A DNA stretch of 54,663 nt from Acidobacteriota bacterium (lineage in GTDB: Bacteria; Acidobacteriota; Terriglobia; UBA7540): assembly GCA_021828285.1 (NCBI GenBank), contig JAKASG010000013.1, forward strand, positions 1 through 54,663. The letters run 5' to 3'. The notes under the pieces are model-generated. The model searched no databases. It had not been told where the DNA came from and saw only the letters and a program-made list of their open reading frames with translations. The translations under genes were made by a program, and so were the position numbers. This document shows positions 43,228 to 52,788 of the stretch, piece by piece; the stretch's first letter is position 1, and each line of letters begins with the position of its first letter.

Positions 43228-44832
43228 TTATCCCGCGGGTTCGGGCTGATGTTTCGCCTTGCGCATCACCCAGATCAGCGGTGTCACGGCGAGAAACAGC
43301 AAGCCCAGCCATCGAAACCCGTCCATGTAGCTGAGCACGCGCGCCTGCTGATTGACGAGCTGGCTTAGCCTGACCACCGCCTGATGGTTCGCCGCGTATG
43401 CGTCCGAGCCCCGCCTCGCGAGCGTCCGCGTCATGCTCCCGAGCGCCGCCCTCGCCTTCGGATTCCAGAGGTTGACGTGCGGCGCAAGGACCGAGCGGTA
43501 AGTTTGTTCCCGCCGCGCGAGCAGCGTCGTCACCGCCGAAATGCCGATTGCTCCGCCGATATTCCGCACCAGCCCTGTGATGCTCGTCGCATAACCCATG
43601 TCAGGCTTCGAGATCGGATCCACGGTAATCGTCGTCAACGGCACGAACGTAAAGGAAAGGCCGAGGCCAATCACGATTTGCGGCATCACAAAATTCCACG
43701 GTCCCGCCTGCAGATTCATCAGCGAGAGCCACATCGTTCCGAGCGCCGCGCCCACGGCTCCGAGCGTCAGCATGCGCCGCATGTCCCACAGCCGGCTGAT
43801 GAGAATGCCGGCCACCGGCATGAGCGCCATGGTGACGACCGCGCGCGGCGTGATCCAAAGCCCAGCCGTAATGGCCGGGAATCCGAGCAGCTCCTGCATA
43901 AAGAGCGGCAGCAGCACATTGCTCCCGAAGAGCACGATTGCCAGAACCGCGTAGAGCGCCACGCCCGCGGCGAACGTGCGGTACCGGAACAGGCGGAAGC
44001 GCACGATGGGATCGGGGCTCCGCAATTCCCAGATCACGAAGGCCGCGAGCAGCGCCCCCGCAATGACGGCGAGCGTCACGATGAAATGCGAGCTGAACCA
44101 ATCGTCTTCCTGCCCCTTGTCGAGCATCACTTGCAGCGCGCCGATGCCGATCGCGAGCATTCCGAGACCCCAGTAATCAATCCGGTTCGACGTTCGGCGA
44201 ATGTACGGCGGGTCGGTGATAAAGAGCGACACCAGAATGAGGGCCAGCGCGCTGATCGGCACGTTGATGAAAAAAATCAGCCGCCAGGAATATTCCGTCG
44301 TCAGCCACCCGCCGAGCACCGGCGCCACGATCGGCGCGACGACAATTCCCACGCCCCAGAACGCCATCGCTTTGCCGCGTTCCCGCGGCGGAAATGATTC
44401 GAGCAGGATCGCCCGCGAAACCGGCTGCAGCGATCCTCCGCCCGCGCCCTGCAGCACGCGGAAGACGATCAGCCACGGCAATGAGGGCGCAAACCCGCAC
44501 AGCACACTCGCCACCGTGAAGCTTCCGACGGCCATCAGCAGCAGCCTCTTACGCCCCAGATAATTTGCCAGCCACCCTGCCGTCGGCAACACCACGGCAT
44601 TCGCCACCAGATAGGAGGTCAGCACCCACGTGGATTCATTGACGGAGGCGGAAAGGTTTCCGGCGATGTAGGGCAGGCTGACGTTCACCGCCGAAGTGTC
44701 CACCAGCTCCATGATGGCGCTTGCCAGGACGGCAGTCGCCACCAGCCATCGGCTCACCGGCACGCCGCTTGGTTCGGCGCCCGCACTGGCGGCCCGCAGG
44801 ATGCCTCCTTCGCCGGTGAGTCCGTTATCCAT
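43228..44832 (-). CDS. DHA2 family MFS drug efflux transporter (EmrB-type), second copy
   Basis: 14-helix proton antiporter, 534 residues. DHA2 motifs: MELVDTSAVNVSLPYIAGNL in helix 1, GWLANYLGRKRLLL (loop 2-3 motif A), antiporter motif C as APIVAPVLGGWLTTEYSWRLIFFINVP, and NIGGAIGIS. It is a diverged relative of the gene just upstream (44896-46458) and shares the same adaptor (HlyD) and TolC genes. Motif C reads APIVAPVLGG rather than APMLGPVLGG, so the central GP is changed to AP; transport specificity may differ. Confidence 0.92.
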   Translation of the reverse strand: MDNGLTGEGGILRAASAGAEPSGVPVSRWLVATAVLASAIMELVDTSAVNVSLPYIAGNLSASVNESTWVLTSYLVANAVVLPTAGWLANYLGRKRLLLMAVGSFTVASVLCGFAPSLPWLIVFRVLQGAGGGSLQPVSRAILLESFPPRERGKAMAFWGVGIVVAPIVAPVLGGWLTTEYSWRLIFFINVPISALALILVSLFITDPPYIRRTSNRIDYWGLGMLAIGIGALQVMLDKGQEDDWFSSHFIVTLAVIAGALLAAFVIWELRSPDPIVRFRLFRYRTFAAGVALYAVLAIVLFGSNVLLPLFMQELLGFPAITAGLWITPRAVVTMALMPVAGILISRLWDMRRMLTLGAVGAALGTMWLSLMNLQAGPWNFVMPQIVIGLGLSFTFVPLTTITVDPISKPDMGYATSITGLVRNIGGAIGISAVTTLLARREQTYRSVLAPHVNLWNPKARAALGSMTRTLARRGSDAYAANHQAVVRLSQLVNQQARVLSYMDGFRWLGLLFLAVTPLIWVMRKAKHQPEPAG

Positions 44833-44895
44833 TTGCTTTGATTTCTACGCCCGCGCGGTTTCTCCCGGCGCCGATTTCGCCGTCGCATCCGCCCC

Positions 44896-46458
44896 TCAGT
44901 GTATCGAGACGCCGTGGCTCGCCTTCGGCTTGCGCATCAGGAAAATGAACGGCAGCATCAGGAAAAACAGCGCCGCCAGGACCCGGAAAACGTCGTTGTA
45001 GGCAAGCATTCCGGCCTGCTGCTGGACCATGCCGAAGAGCAGCGCATCCGCGCGGTGCGGGGCGGGGAATGGGTCGCTCCCGCGTGCGGCGAGCGTCCTC
45101 CGAATCTGGCCGAGCGCCAGTTGAGTTCCCGGCTTATACACGCTGACGTTCCGGCCCAGCACGTTCGTATAGACTTGCGCCGCCCGAATCTGCATGGTCG
45201 TCACCGCGGCAATCCCAATGCTTCCGCCCACGTTCCGCACGAGGTTGAACAAGCTCGTCGCGTTGCCCATCCCCTCATTCGGAATCGGATCCATCGTGAT
45301 GGTGGTGAGCGGAACGAAGAGAAATCCGAGCGCAAAGCCCATGGCCAGCAACGGAAGGCCGTAATTCCATCCTGATGCGCTCAGGCTCAGGTTCGAGACC
45401 ATGTAAAGCACGACGCCGCAGGTCACCATGCCGATCGCGAGCAATTTTCTTCCGTCGAACTTGGTCATGATTGCGCCGACGAACGGCATCGCGAAAAACG
45501 ACCCGAGTCCTCGCGGCATCATCACGATGCCCGCCTGGAGCGCCGTGTATCCGAATAGCAATTGCAGCACCAGCGGCACCAGAACCGTGCTACCATAAAG
45601 CCCCACGCCGAGAATCGCCATCAGGAATGCGCCCGTGGCGTAGGTCGTGTTCTTGAAGACGCGCAAATCCACCACCGGATGCGCCACCACCAATTCGTAG
45701 ATGATGAAACCGATGATCGCGAGGGTCGAGATCACCGCCATCGCCACGATCAGGTGCGACCCGAACCAGTCGTTTTCCTGCCCTTTATCGAGCAGCACTT
45801 GAAGCGTTCCAATTCCGACCGCCAGCATTCCGATGCCCCAGTAGTCAATGCTTTCCGACGTGCGTCGAATGTACGGCGGATCGAAAATAAACAGTGTCGT
45901 CATCACCAGCGCCAAAACGCCAATGGGCACGTTGATGTAAAACACCCACCTCCACGTGTATTGGTCGGTCAGCCATCCGCCGAGCACCGGCCCGAGCATG
46001 GGCGCCACCACGATGCCCAATCCCCAGAACCCCATCGCTTTTCCGCGGTCTTCCGGCTTGAAGGATTCGAGCAGAATCGCCTGCGAAAGCGGCTGCAACC
46101 CTCCTCCAAAGGCGCCCTGCAGAATGCGCATCAGGATCAGGAAGGGCAGAGTGGGCGCGAGCCCGCATAGGAACGACGCCGCCGTAAATCCGCTCACGGA
46201 AGTCAGCAGCAGCCGCTTGCGTCCGAAATGATTTGCCAGCCACCCCGTCAGCGGCAGGATGATGGCGTTCGAAACGAGATAAGAGGTCAGCGTCCACGTC
46301 GCTTCATCCGCCGTCGCTGAAAGGCTTCCCGCGATGTGTGGCAGCGACACATTCACCACCGTCGTGTCGAGCACTTCCATAAAAGTGCTCATCATCACCG
46401 CAATCGCGATGATCCACGGATTGATCGCTGGCCGTAAGGTGTCGTTCTCGCCGCTCAT
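44896..46458 (-). CDS. DHA2 family MFS drug efflux transporter (EmrB-type), first copy
   Basis: 14-helix antiporter, 520 residues. Helix 1 has MEVLDTTVVNVSLPHIAGSL, motif A is GWLANHFGRKRLLL, motif C is the canonical APMLGPVLGGWLTDQYTWRWVFYINVPIG, and a segment with DPPYIRRTSESIDYWG is also found in copy 2. With the HlyD and TolC genes directly upstream it forms an EmrAB-TolC-like tripartite pump that exports hydrophobic compounds across both membranes. About 100 bp separate it from the hlyD gene. Confidence 0.94.
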   Translation of the reverse strand: MSGENDTLRPAINPWIIAIAVMMSTFMEVLDTTVVNVSLPHIAGSLSATADEATWTLTSYLVSNAIILPLTGWLANHFGRKRLLLTSVSGFTAASFLCGLAPTLPFLILMRILQGAFGGGLQPLSQAILLESFKPEDRGKAMGFWGLGIVVAPMLGPVLGGWLTDQYTWRWVFYINVPIGVLALVMTTLFIFDPPYIRRTSESIDYWGIGMLAVGIGTLQVLLDKGQENDWFGSHLIVAMAVISTLAIIGFIIYELVVAHPVVDLRVFKNTTYATGAFLMAILGVGLYGSTVLVPLVLQLLFGYTALQAGIVMMPRGLGSFFAMPFVGAIMTKFDGRKLLAIGMVTCGVVLYMVSNLSLSASGWNYGLPLLAMGFALGFLFVPLTTITMDPIPNEGMGNATSLFNLVRNVGGSIGIAAVTTMQIRAAQVYTNVLGRNVSVYKPGTQLALGQIRRTLAARGSDPFPAPHRADALLFGMVQQQAGMLAYNDVFRVLAALFFLMLPFIFLMRKPKASHGVSIH

Positions 46459-46558
46459 TCGTCCTTCGTCATCCGGCGCCGATAACTCACAACCCGGAAC
46501 TCCGAATTGAAAACTCCGCTCCCTTCGCTCCGGGCCGCAAATCGCGAGCCTTGTTCCG

Positions 46559-47827
46559 TCATTTCGTAATGACGGTCGGCTCGACGGACATGCCCGCTCT
46601 CAGCAGGTGGTTCGGGTCCTGTCCCTTGTCGAAGTAAATTTTCACTGGGATGCGTTGCACGACTTTCACGTAATTGCCCGTGGCATTTTCCGGGGGCAGC
46701 AGGCTGAAGATGGATCCCGTCCCGGCCGCGATGCTCTGGACATACCCGTCGTAATCGCGTCCGAAGGCATCCACGTGGATGGTCGCTTTCTGGCCGGGCC
46801 GCATGTTGTGGAGTTGAGTTTCCTTGTAGTCGGCCACCACCCAAACGTCGTTGAGGGGAACGATGGCCATGAGCGGCTGCCCCTGGGCGATGACCTGTCC
46901 AATTTCGACCGACTTTTCGCTCACCACGCCGGTCGCCGGCGCGCGCACGGTCGTGTAACTGAGATTGAGTTTCGCCTGGTCGAGCGCGGCCTTCGCCTGC
47001 TGCGCTTCGGCGAGCGCCGCCGCCGCTTGCGCCCGCATCGCAGCGACTTGCTCGGGAGCCGTCCGCGCGGCCCGCAAGTTCGCTTCCGCTTGCGCGTAGC
47101 CCGCCTGTGCGTCAATCACTTTGCTCCGCGCCACACTCACCGCCTCCCGCGCCGCCGCGACTTGAGCTTCCGCCGACTTCACCGCCGCCGCGTTCGCATC
47201 CGCACGCGCCACCGCCGCGTCGAACTGTTGCCTTGAGATTTCATCTTTCCCGATGAGCTGCTTGTAGCGCTCGAGATTCTGCGACGATTCGAGCGCGTCC
47301 GCCCGCTCCTGCGCGAGCCTCGCTTTGGCCGCGGCAAGCTGCGCCTCCGACGCCGCCACGCCTCTCTCCGCCGCCGTCAGGTTCGCCTTCGCCTGCTCGA
47401 TCCCGGCTTGTGAAACGCTTAGGTGGCTGCCCGTCGTCGTTGATGTAATCGGCACGCCCACTTGTGCTTGCTGCGCTTTCGCTTGCGTCGCGGCGTAGTT
47501 TGCCTCCGCGCGTTCGACGGCCACTTGGTAATCCGTCGGATCGATTTCGACGAGTACATCGCCGGCTTTCACCCGCTCGTTGTCTTCAACGAGCACCGTG
47601 ATCACCGTTCCGCCCACCCGCGCGCTGATGGGGTCAATGTGCGCTTCGATCTCCGCGTCGTCCGTCGTCACGTGCGTCGAGTAATATTCCCAGAGCCCGA
47701 AAATCGCGATGGCGAGAATGATGGCCCCGGCGATCACCGCCCATCGAGCGTTCGGATGCCGCTCGAAATAGCCGGCAGCGTCCGGAGCTTGTGTCTTTTC
47801 CGCGCTGGTCTCAACCGTGCTGTCCAT
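46559..47827 (-). CDS. HlyD/EmrA-type membrane fusion protein
   Basis: Periplasmic adaptor linking an MFS pump to TolC, 422 residues from ATG 47827 (AAGGGG 9 nt upstream; a GTG at 47845 is possible). One membrane helix (WAVIAGAIILAIAIFGLW), the EmrA-like THVTTDDAEIEAHIDPISARVGG, split lipoyl domain (VEDNERVKAGDVLVEIDPTDY), a long Ala/Gln/Glu-rich coiled coil at about 85-265, then the second lipoyl half (TTVRAPATGVVSEKSVEIGQVI) and beta-barrel (VVADYKETQLHNMRPGQKATIHVD). Confidence 0.94.
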   Translation of the reverse strand: MDSTVETSAEKTQAPDAAGYFERHPNARWAVIAGAIILAIAIFGLWEYYSTHVTTDDAEIEAHIDPISARVGGTVITVLVEDNERVKAGDVLVEIDPTDYQVAVERAEANYAATQAKAQQAQVGVPITSTTTGSHLSVSQAGIEQAKANLTAAERGVAASEAQLAAAKARLAQERADALESSQNLERYKQLIGKDEISRQQFDAAVARADANAAAVKSAEAQVAAAREAVSVARSKVIDAQAGYAQAEANLRAARTAPEQVAAMRAQAAAALAEAQQAKAALDQAKLNLSYTTVRAPATGVVSEKSVEIGQVIAQGQPLMAIVPLNDVWVVADYKETQLHNMRPGQKATIHVDAFGRDYDGYVQSIAAGTGSIFSLLPPENATGNYVKVVQRIPVKIYFDKGQDPNHLLRAGMSVEPTVITK

Positions 47828-47920
47828 TGCTTTTGTCCCCTTCACAATTCGCAGTTCGTAACTCTTAACGCGTCACTCGTCGCCGAGAACTCACAAAGAC
47901 GTCAATTGCCATGGACCGTC

Positions 47921-49384
47921 TCATTTCGACATGCCGAGCAGAAATTGCTCGACCGTCCGTTCCGCCCCGCCCACCGCCCGCGCGAGCGAGGCCTTTGCCA
48001 CGTTGTTCGAGTAAAGGCTCGAAATATAGTTCTCGTCGGCCGTCGCGAGCGCCTCTTGCGATTGCACCACTTCGAGACTGTTGACCACGCCCGCGGCGAA
48101 CCGGTCGCGCGCCTGCTGGAGCTGCTCCTTCGCGAGCGTGAGGGCGCTCGTCGCCACCTGCACCTGCTGCGAGGTTGATTCCATGTCGAGAAACGCGGTC
48201 CGCACTTCGTAATCAATCTGGTTGCGCAGGTTGGCCAGTTGCGCCTGCCGGTCGCGCTCGAGCGATTCCGCCTCGAGCTCCTGGCCCTTGATCCTTCCGC
48301 CTTGGAAAAGAGGAACGCTCAGCGTGCCCGCCACGCTGAATGTTCCGTGAGAAACTCCGGGTGCGATACCTATATCGCCGTAGTTGCCGTTGAAGCTCAG
48401 CGTCGGAAGCCGCCTCGCGCGCGCCGCCCGCACCCCGGCTTTGGCGGCTGCGAGCTGGGCCTCGGCGCTTTTGTAATCTGCGCGCATTTGATAAGCACGA
48501 GCCAGCGCCGATTGAAGCGTAATGGGCGGAAGGTTTTCATATCGAATGGGATTTGTAAGCTCGATTTTCTGCCCCGCCGCGATTCCAATCGCCCGCTCGA
48601 GCGTCAGCTTGTCTTCCTCATATTCGTTCCGGTCGTAAATCAGCCGCTGCTGTTGACCTTCGAGCTCCACGTGCGCCCGCAGCACGTCAATGCCCGCGGC
48701 CAGCCCCGCTTTGTGCCGGTCAACCGCAAGCTGATAGAGCGCCTGCGCTGTTTGGACTTCCGCGTGCGCTGCTTTCACTCGGCTCGCTCCTGTGTCCGCT
48801 TCAAGGTAAAGATCTACGGCGACAAGAACCACCAGATCCCGCGCGTCGCGATAGGAGTATCGCGCCGCTTTCAAATTCTCCGCGCTCGACCGCGCGTTAT
48901 AAAAATCCTGCAAGTTGAAGACTTGCTGGGAAACGTGGCCCCGCACATCGAATACGCTGAACGGTCCGACAATCTTCGGGACTCCGGGAAAACCGGGAAA
49001 GCCGAAGGCCTGGAGGTTGATCTGCTGGACGGTCTCAGACGTTCCAGCCGTCACGTGAGGAAGCAGTTCGCTGAGCGCAACCCAGCGCGCCCCGCGCGCC
49101 GCCGTGCTTGCGTGGCTGCTGAGCAGCAACGCGAGGTTATATTGAAGCGCCCGATGAACGGTGTCGGCTAGCGACAGCGGCATCACCCCGGGCGTGAGAG
49201 GCCCGGAAGTCACTCCGCCGAAAAGCGGGTTCTGCAGGTTGTTCACTGCGGTTTCGCCTTGGGCCACGCTTGCAGAAGCCGGCGCCGCAGCTTGCGTGTC
49301 CGTCTCGGGCGCTCCGTATTGTTGCGCTTTTCCAGCTCCGGCAAGAAAGAGGATCGTCACGGCTGCTGCCCAAGCGCGTTTCAT
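47921..49384 (-). CDS. TolC family outer membrane efflux protein
   Basis: Outer-membrane channel of the tripartite pump. From ATG 49384 it has 487 residues with signal peptide (AWAAAVTILFLAGAGKAQ). Two OEP repeats with long helices are visible (LALLLSSHASTAARG, AEVQTAQALYQLAVDRHKAGLA, and ARDRFAAGVVNSLEVVQSQEALATADENYI in the second half). An upstream extension of 56 residues overlaps the TetR region and is not used. It is first of the efflux genes after tetR. Confidence 0.9.
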   Translation of the reverse strand: MKRAWAAAVTILFLAGAGKAQQYGAPETDTQAAAPASASVAQGETAVNNLQNPLFGGVTSGPLTPGVMPLSLADTVHRALQYNLALLLSSHASTAARGARWVALSELLPHVTAGTSETVQQINLQAFGFPGFPGVPKIVGPFSVFDVRGHVSQQVFNLQDFYNARSSAENLKAARYSYRDARDLVVLVAVDLYLEADTGASRVKAAHAEVQTAQALYQLAVDRHKAGLAAGIDVLRAHVELEGQQQRLIYDRNEYEEDKLTLERAIGIAAGQKIELTNPIRYENLPPITLQSALARAYQMRADYKSAEAQLAAAKAGVRAARARRLPTLSFNGNYGDIGIAPGVSHGTFSVAGTLSVPLFQGGRIKGQELEAESLERDRQAQLANLRNQIDYEVRTAFLDMESTSQQVQVATSALTLAKEQLQQARDRFAAGVVNSLEVVQSQEALATADENYISSLYSNNVAKASLARAVGGAERTVEQFLLGMSK

Positions 49385-49476
49385 CCCGCTGACGGCGCGC
49401 TGGCGATTAGCCCCGCGTGCCCCGCCGCATGGATTAGACCTAGTCAAGCCTTCACAAGTCCGCTGACTCCCGAGTT

Positions 49477-50100
49477 TCATCGGTTTGCGATTCCTTTCCA
49501 CACGAGGTCGAAAACAAATTCCGTGTCTTCTTCCACACTGGCCTTCGACCACCCCATCAGCCGCCGGACCACCATGCCGCGCGTCAGCTCGAAAATTCCG
49601 AAGGCGGCGGCATCCGGATCAATGGGGCGAATTTGATTGGATTTCACTGCTTCTTCGAGCACCGGCTCCAGCAGCACGGCGCTTTCGCGGTAAAGCTTGC
49701 TGAATTCCTCATGCAGATGAGCCGGATGCATCAGCGCATTTCCCATTTCTGAAAGATAGATCTTCACAAAGTCTCGGTTCTGCTCGAAATGCGCCACCCG
49801 TAACGCTATGAATGCACGAATTTTATCCTCAACCGTCCCGCGCTCTGCCAGCCGCTGTTTCGTTTCTTCATGGAGCGCTAGAACGCCGGACTTCAGCGCC
49901 GCCCAGAAAATCGCCCGCTTCGAAGGGTAGTAAAGATAAATCGTGCCCTTCGCCACGCCTGCCCGCGCTGCAATGTCTTCCACCGTCGCCGCGTCAAATC
50001 CTTGCTCAGCAAATACTTGCCGCGCGGCTTCCAGGATCTCTGCCGTCCGGAATTCCGTCACCACATCCTTTTTCGTTTTCCCCAGGACTTGCATCCTCAA
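49477..50100 (-). CDS. TetR/AcrR family transcriptional regulator
   Basis: 207 residues. N-terminal helix-turn-helix with ILEAARQVFAEQGFDAATVEDIAARAGVAKGTIYLYYPSKRAIF, the AcrR signature. The C-terminal ligand domain includes KIYLSEMGNALMHP. It lies 92 bp upstream of tolC in the same direction, so it is the likely repressor of the whole efflux operon and of itself. Two TGAC-N-GTCA type dyads just upstream of its start support this. Confidence 0.93.
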   Translation of the reverse strand: MRMQVLGKTKKDVVTEFRTAEILEAARQVFAEQGFDAATVEDIAARAGVAKGTIYLYYPSKRAIFWAALKSGVLALHEETKQRLAERGTVEDKIRAFIALRVAHFEQNRDFVKIYLSEMGNALMHPAHLHEEFSKLYRESAVLLEPVLEEAVKSNQIRPIDPDAAAFGIFELTRGMVVRRLMGWSKASVEEDTEFVFDLVWKGIANR

Positions 50101-50118
50101 GTCTCCAGTGGCCCGCTA

Positions 50119-50136
50119 GACTGACCATTCAGTCAT
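50119..50136. promoter_or_regulatory. Probable TetR operator 1
   Basis: GACTGA-CCAT-TCAGTC: perfect 6-bp inverted repeat with 4-bp spacer (50119-50134), 19 bp before the tetR start. Contains TGACCATTCAGTCAT, matched by a second copy 42 bp further upstream. Size and position fit a TetR-dimer operator. Confidence 0.55.
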
Positions 50137-50161
50137 TACATAAGACGAATGATACAATACC

Positions 50162-50183
50162 ATTGACAATCGGTCATGTCAAT
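50162..50183. promoter_or_regulatory. Probable TetR operator 2
   Basis: ATTGACA...TGTCAAT: 7-bp arms with an 8-bp centre. Inside is TGACAATCGGTCAT, which shares TGACnAT and GTCAT with operator 1. The two may serve cooperative binding or two promoters. Confidence 0.4.
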
Positions 50184-50294
50184 AAGATGCATTTTCGATG
50201 TGAAAGTTACAAATTGGCTGGTTTCCGGCCTCTGCTGCGGCCCGCGAGCTTCTCAATTCACACGGTTATTCCCACCTAATCTCGTTTTTCTGCA

Positions 50295-50651
50295 TCAAGC
50301 CTTTTCCCTCATTTTCTCAAGAATAACCTTCGCATTCGAATGTTCCGCATCGCGCGCCGCAAAAACCAGCGTGACTCTTTCCTTGCGGGCTCGCGCGGCC
50401 AATTCACTGACCAGCGCGGCTCGCGGCGGCTGCGCGAGCTCGGAGCGATAGCGCGTGCGAAACTCTTCCCATCGCTCGGGCCTATGCCCGTACCAATTCC
50501 GCAGTTGTGGGGAAGGCGCCATTTCTTTGACCCACGTGTCAATCTTCAATTTTTCTTTGCTCAGACCTCTCGGCCAAAGGCCGTCCACCAGGATCCGCAC
50601 GCCATCCTGTTTGCCCGGCGGCTCGTACGCTCTCTTCAGCGTCACAGACAT
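50295..50651 (-). CDS. DUF488 family protein (YeaO-like)
   Basis: 118 residues, the usual size for this small family. Recognisable features are RILVDGLWPRGLSKEKLKIDTWVKEMAPS near the N-terminus, LRNWYGHRPERWEEFRTRYRSEL in the middle and VTLVFAARDAEHSNAKVILEK near the end. The conserved Arg and Trp residues suggest binding of an anionic ligand, but no activity is established. Its 3' end is about 195 bp from the tetR start, so it is probably a separate transcription unit. Confidence 0.9.
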   Translation of the reverse strand: MSVTLKRAYEPPGKQDGVRILVDGLWPRGLSKEKLKIDTWVKEMAPSPQLRNWYGHRPERWEEFRTRYRSELAQPPRAALVSELAARARKERVTLVFAARDAEHSNAKVILEKMREKA

Positions 50652-50865
50652 GCTGGCTCACCCCTTTGCGCAGGCCGGCCATAACGATCGCATGGCCGCT
50701 CTACTGTAGATGTATCAGGCGGGCAAAAGTCACCTTGTCTGCAGGCAGCATTGCGGCTGGCCACTAGGGCTTCGTTAGGTTCAGAGGCAAGCCCGAAGTG
50801 ATGTGCGCGCGGTCACTGCATCGTGCGAATCCGCCCATGAACATACTAAGAGTGGCAGGTTTCCA

Positions 50866-52731
50866 ATGTCCGCGGACAAGAGCGTGAAAACGAACGAGCA
50901 CTGGATGGAGCGCGTCGACTCCTGCATAGCGGGAATTACGGGGACCGGCATTGCGCTTTATCTGGTTTTTCGGTTTGCCGGCCATTTCGCACGGACCATC
51001 GCTCTGATTCCGCTTTGGGTTGCGTTGGTACTCGGGGGAATTCCGCTGGTGCTGCGCCTTGCGCGGAGAGCGTTTGCGCTTGAATTCAGCTCCGACCTGC
51101 TGGCGGGCATTTCCATCGTGAGCGCAGTGCTGCTCGGCGAATATCTGGTCGCGGCGATCGTCGTGTTAATGCTTTCCGGCGGCTCGACGCTTGAGCACTT
51201 CGCGACGCGGCGAGCTTCCTCCGTGCTCAACGCCTTGGCGAGGCGCGTTCCACAGACGGCGCACCGCAAGGGAGCAGGCGGCATTGAGGACGTCACACTG
51301 GACGAAGTTCATGTGGGCGACGTGCTGGTGATTTATCCCCATGAAATTTGCCCGGTAGACGGGACGGTCACGGAAGGTCACGGCGTGATGGATGAGTCTT
51401 ATCTTACCGGAGAGCCTTTCGAGATGTCGAAAGCCCCGGGGTCAGGCGTGATCTCCGGCGCAATCAACCAAGCGTCCGCGCTGACTATTGTGGCAGAGAA
51501 GCCGGCGCGCGATTCGCGGTACGCGCGGATCATGCGTGTGATGGAAGAATCCGAGCAGCGGCGGCCCCGGTTGCGGCGTCTCGCCGACCGGCTTGGAGCA
51601 TGGTATACACCGGCGGCCGTTGCTGTGGCAGCACTCGGGTGGGGAATGAGCGGAGACCCGCGGAGATTTCTCGCCGTCGTTGTCATTGCCACGCCGTGCC
51701 CTTTGCTCATAGCCATTCCGGTGGCGATCGTCGGAGCGATTTCACTTTCCGCTCGCCGCAGCATCCTTATTAAGAATCCGGCAGTCCTCGAGCAGGCCGC
51801 CACCTGCCGCACGATGATCTTCGATAAAACCGGAACGCTTACGCACGGGAAGCCGGTGCTTACGGATACTTTCCCTGCGAAGGGATTTTCTGCAGAGGAG
51901 CTCCTTCGCGCCGCGGCAAGCGTCGAGAAGTATTCGAAGCATCCGCTGGCGAGCGCGGTGCTCGAAGCGGCCAGGCAGCGGGGCATCGAGCCTGAGGAAG
52001 CCGCTTCAATCAGCGAAAAACCCGGCGAAGGAATGCGAGGAGAGGTTCGGGGCAGGGAAATCCGTTTGACGGGACGCAGCCGGGCGCAGGAGTGCGGCTT
52101 AGAGCTGCCTGAAGCGAAGTCCGGCCTTGAGTGTGTGATTTTTCTTGGAGGGCGGTACGCGGGTCTGTTTCGTTTTCACGATGCGCCGCGGCCGGAAAGC
52201 AGAAAATTTCTCGGGCACCTCCCAGGACGGCACGGCGTCCGCAAGCTATTACTCCTTTCCGGCGATCGCGAGTCGGAAGTGCGCTATTTCGCGAAGGAGG
52301 TGGGCATCACGGATGTTCACTTCAGCGCAACGCCCGAGCAAAAGCTCGCAATCGTCGAAGAGGAAGTGCGCCGCGCTCGAACGCTTTTCGTCGGCGATGG
52401 GATCAATGACGCTCCGGCGCTTCAGGCGGCGACGGTCGGCGTGGCGTTCGGGCCGAACAGCGATATCACGTCCGAGGCTGCGGACGCCGTCATCCTGGCG
52501 GCATCGCTCGACAAAGTTGACGAATTTCTCCACATCGGCCGGCGGCTGCGCACGATTGCTCTCGAGAGCGCTGCCGGCGGAATGGCGCTGAGCATCGTGG
52601 GAATGGGATTTGCCGTGGCAGGGCGTTTGCCGCCAATCGCAGGAGCCATCGCCCAGGAAATTATTGATGTGATCGTGGTGCTCAACTCTCTGCGGATGAT
52701 CCTGCCGGTTGATGCGCTCACCGATTATTGA
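50866..52731 (+). CDS. Heavy-metal P1B-type ATPase with TPC motif
   Basis: ATP-driven metal exporter, 621 residues from ATG 50866. The actuator loop carries DESYLTGEP, the membrane metal motif is Thr276-Pro277-Cys278 (VVIATPCPLLIAIP), the phosphorylation site is Asp320 in DKTGTLTHGKP, the P1B His-Pro is in EKYSKHPLASAV, and the hinge is GDGINDAPAL. No N-terminal CxxC metal-binding domain and no CPC motif, so it is unlikely to be a classical Cu or Cd/Zn/Pb pump. TPC motifs are known from small P1B subgroups linked to nickel or iron, but specificity cannot be assigned. It stands divergent from DUF488 and 174 bp before a cytochrome c gene. Confidence 0.92.
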   Translation: MSADKSVKTNEHWMERVDSCIAGITGTGIALYLVFRFAGHFARTIALIPLWVALVLGGIPLVLRLARRAFALEFSSDLLAGISIVSAVLLGEYLVAAIVVLMLSGGSTLEHFATRRASSVLNALARRVPQTAHRKGAGGIEDVTLDEVHVGDVLVIYPHEICPVDGTVTEGHGVMDESYLTGEPFEMSKAPGSGVISGAINQASALTIVAEKPARDSRYARIMRVMEESEQRRPRLRRLADRLGAWYTPAAVAVAALGWGMSGDPRRFLAVVVIATPCPLLIAIPVAIVGAISLSARRSILIKNPAVLEQAATCRTMIFDKTGTLTHGKPVLTDTFPAKGFSAEELLRAAASVEKYSKHPLASAVLEAARQRGIEPEEAASISEKPGEGMRGEVRGREIRLTGRSRAQECGLELPEAKSGLECVIFLGGRYAGLFRFHDAPRPESRKFLGHLPGRHGVRKLLLLSGDRESEVRYFAKEVGITDVHFSATPEQKLAIVEEEVRRARTLFVGDGINDAPALQAATVGVAFGPNSDITSEAADAVILAASLDKVDEFLHIGRRLRTIALESAAGGMALSIVGMGFAVAGRLPPIAGAIAQEIIDVIVVLNSLRMILPVDALTDY

Positions 52732-52772
52732 TCCGTGCTCATGTTTCGTCCGCCAGGCAGAGCGCCGGGCAA

Positions 52773-52788
52773 GGTGACCGGTGTCACA
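52773..52788. promoter_or_regulatory. CRP/FNR-type palindrome upstream of the monoheme cytochrome gene
   Basis: GGTGA-CCGGTG-TCACA fits TGTGA-N6-TCACA in 9 of 10 defining positions. It lies about 120 bp before ATG 52906. A perfect version occurs at 53601 before the next cytochrome gene. Confidence 0.45.

Noticed and set aside
43384-44397. 337-codon open frame on the plus strand
   Set aside because: Antisense to an MFS pump; composition dominated by Arg, His and Asp, as expected for the complement of a membrane protein gene.
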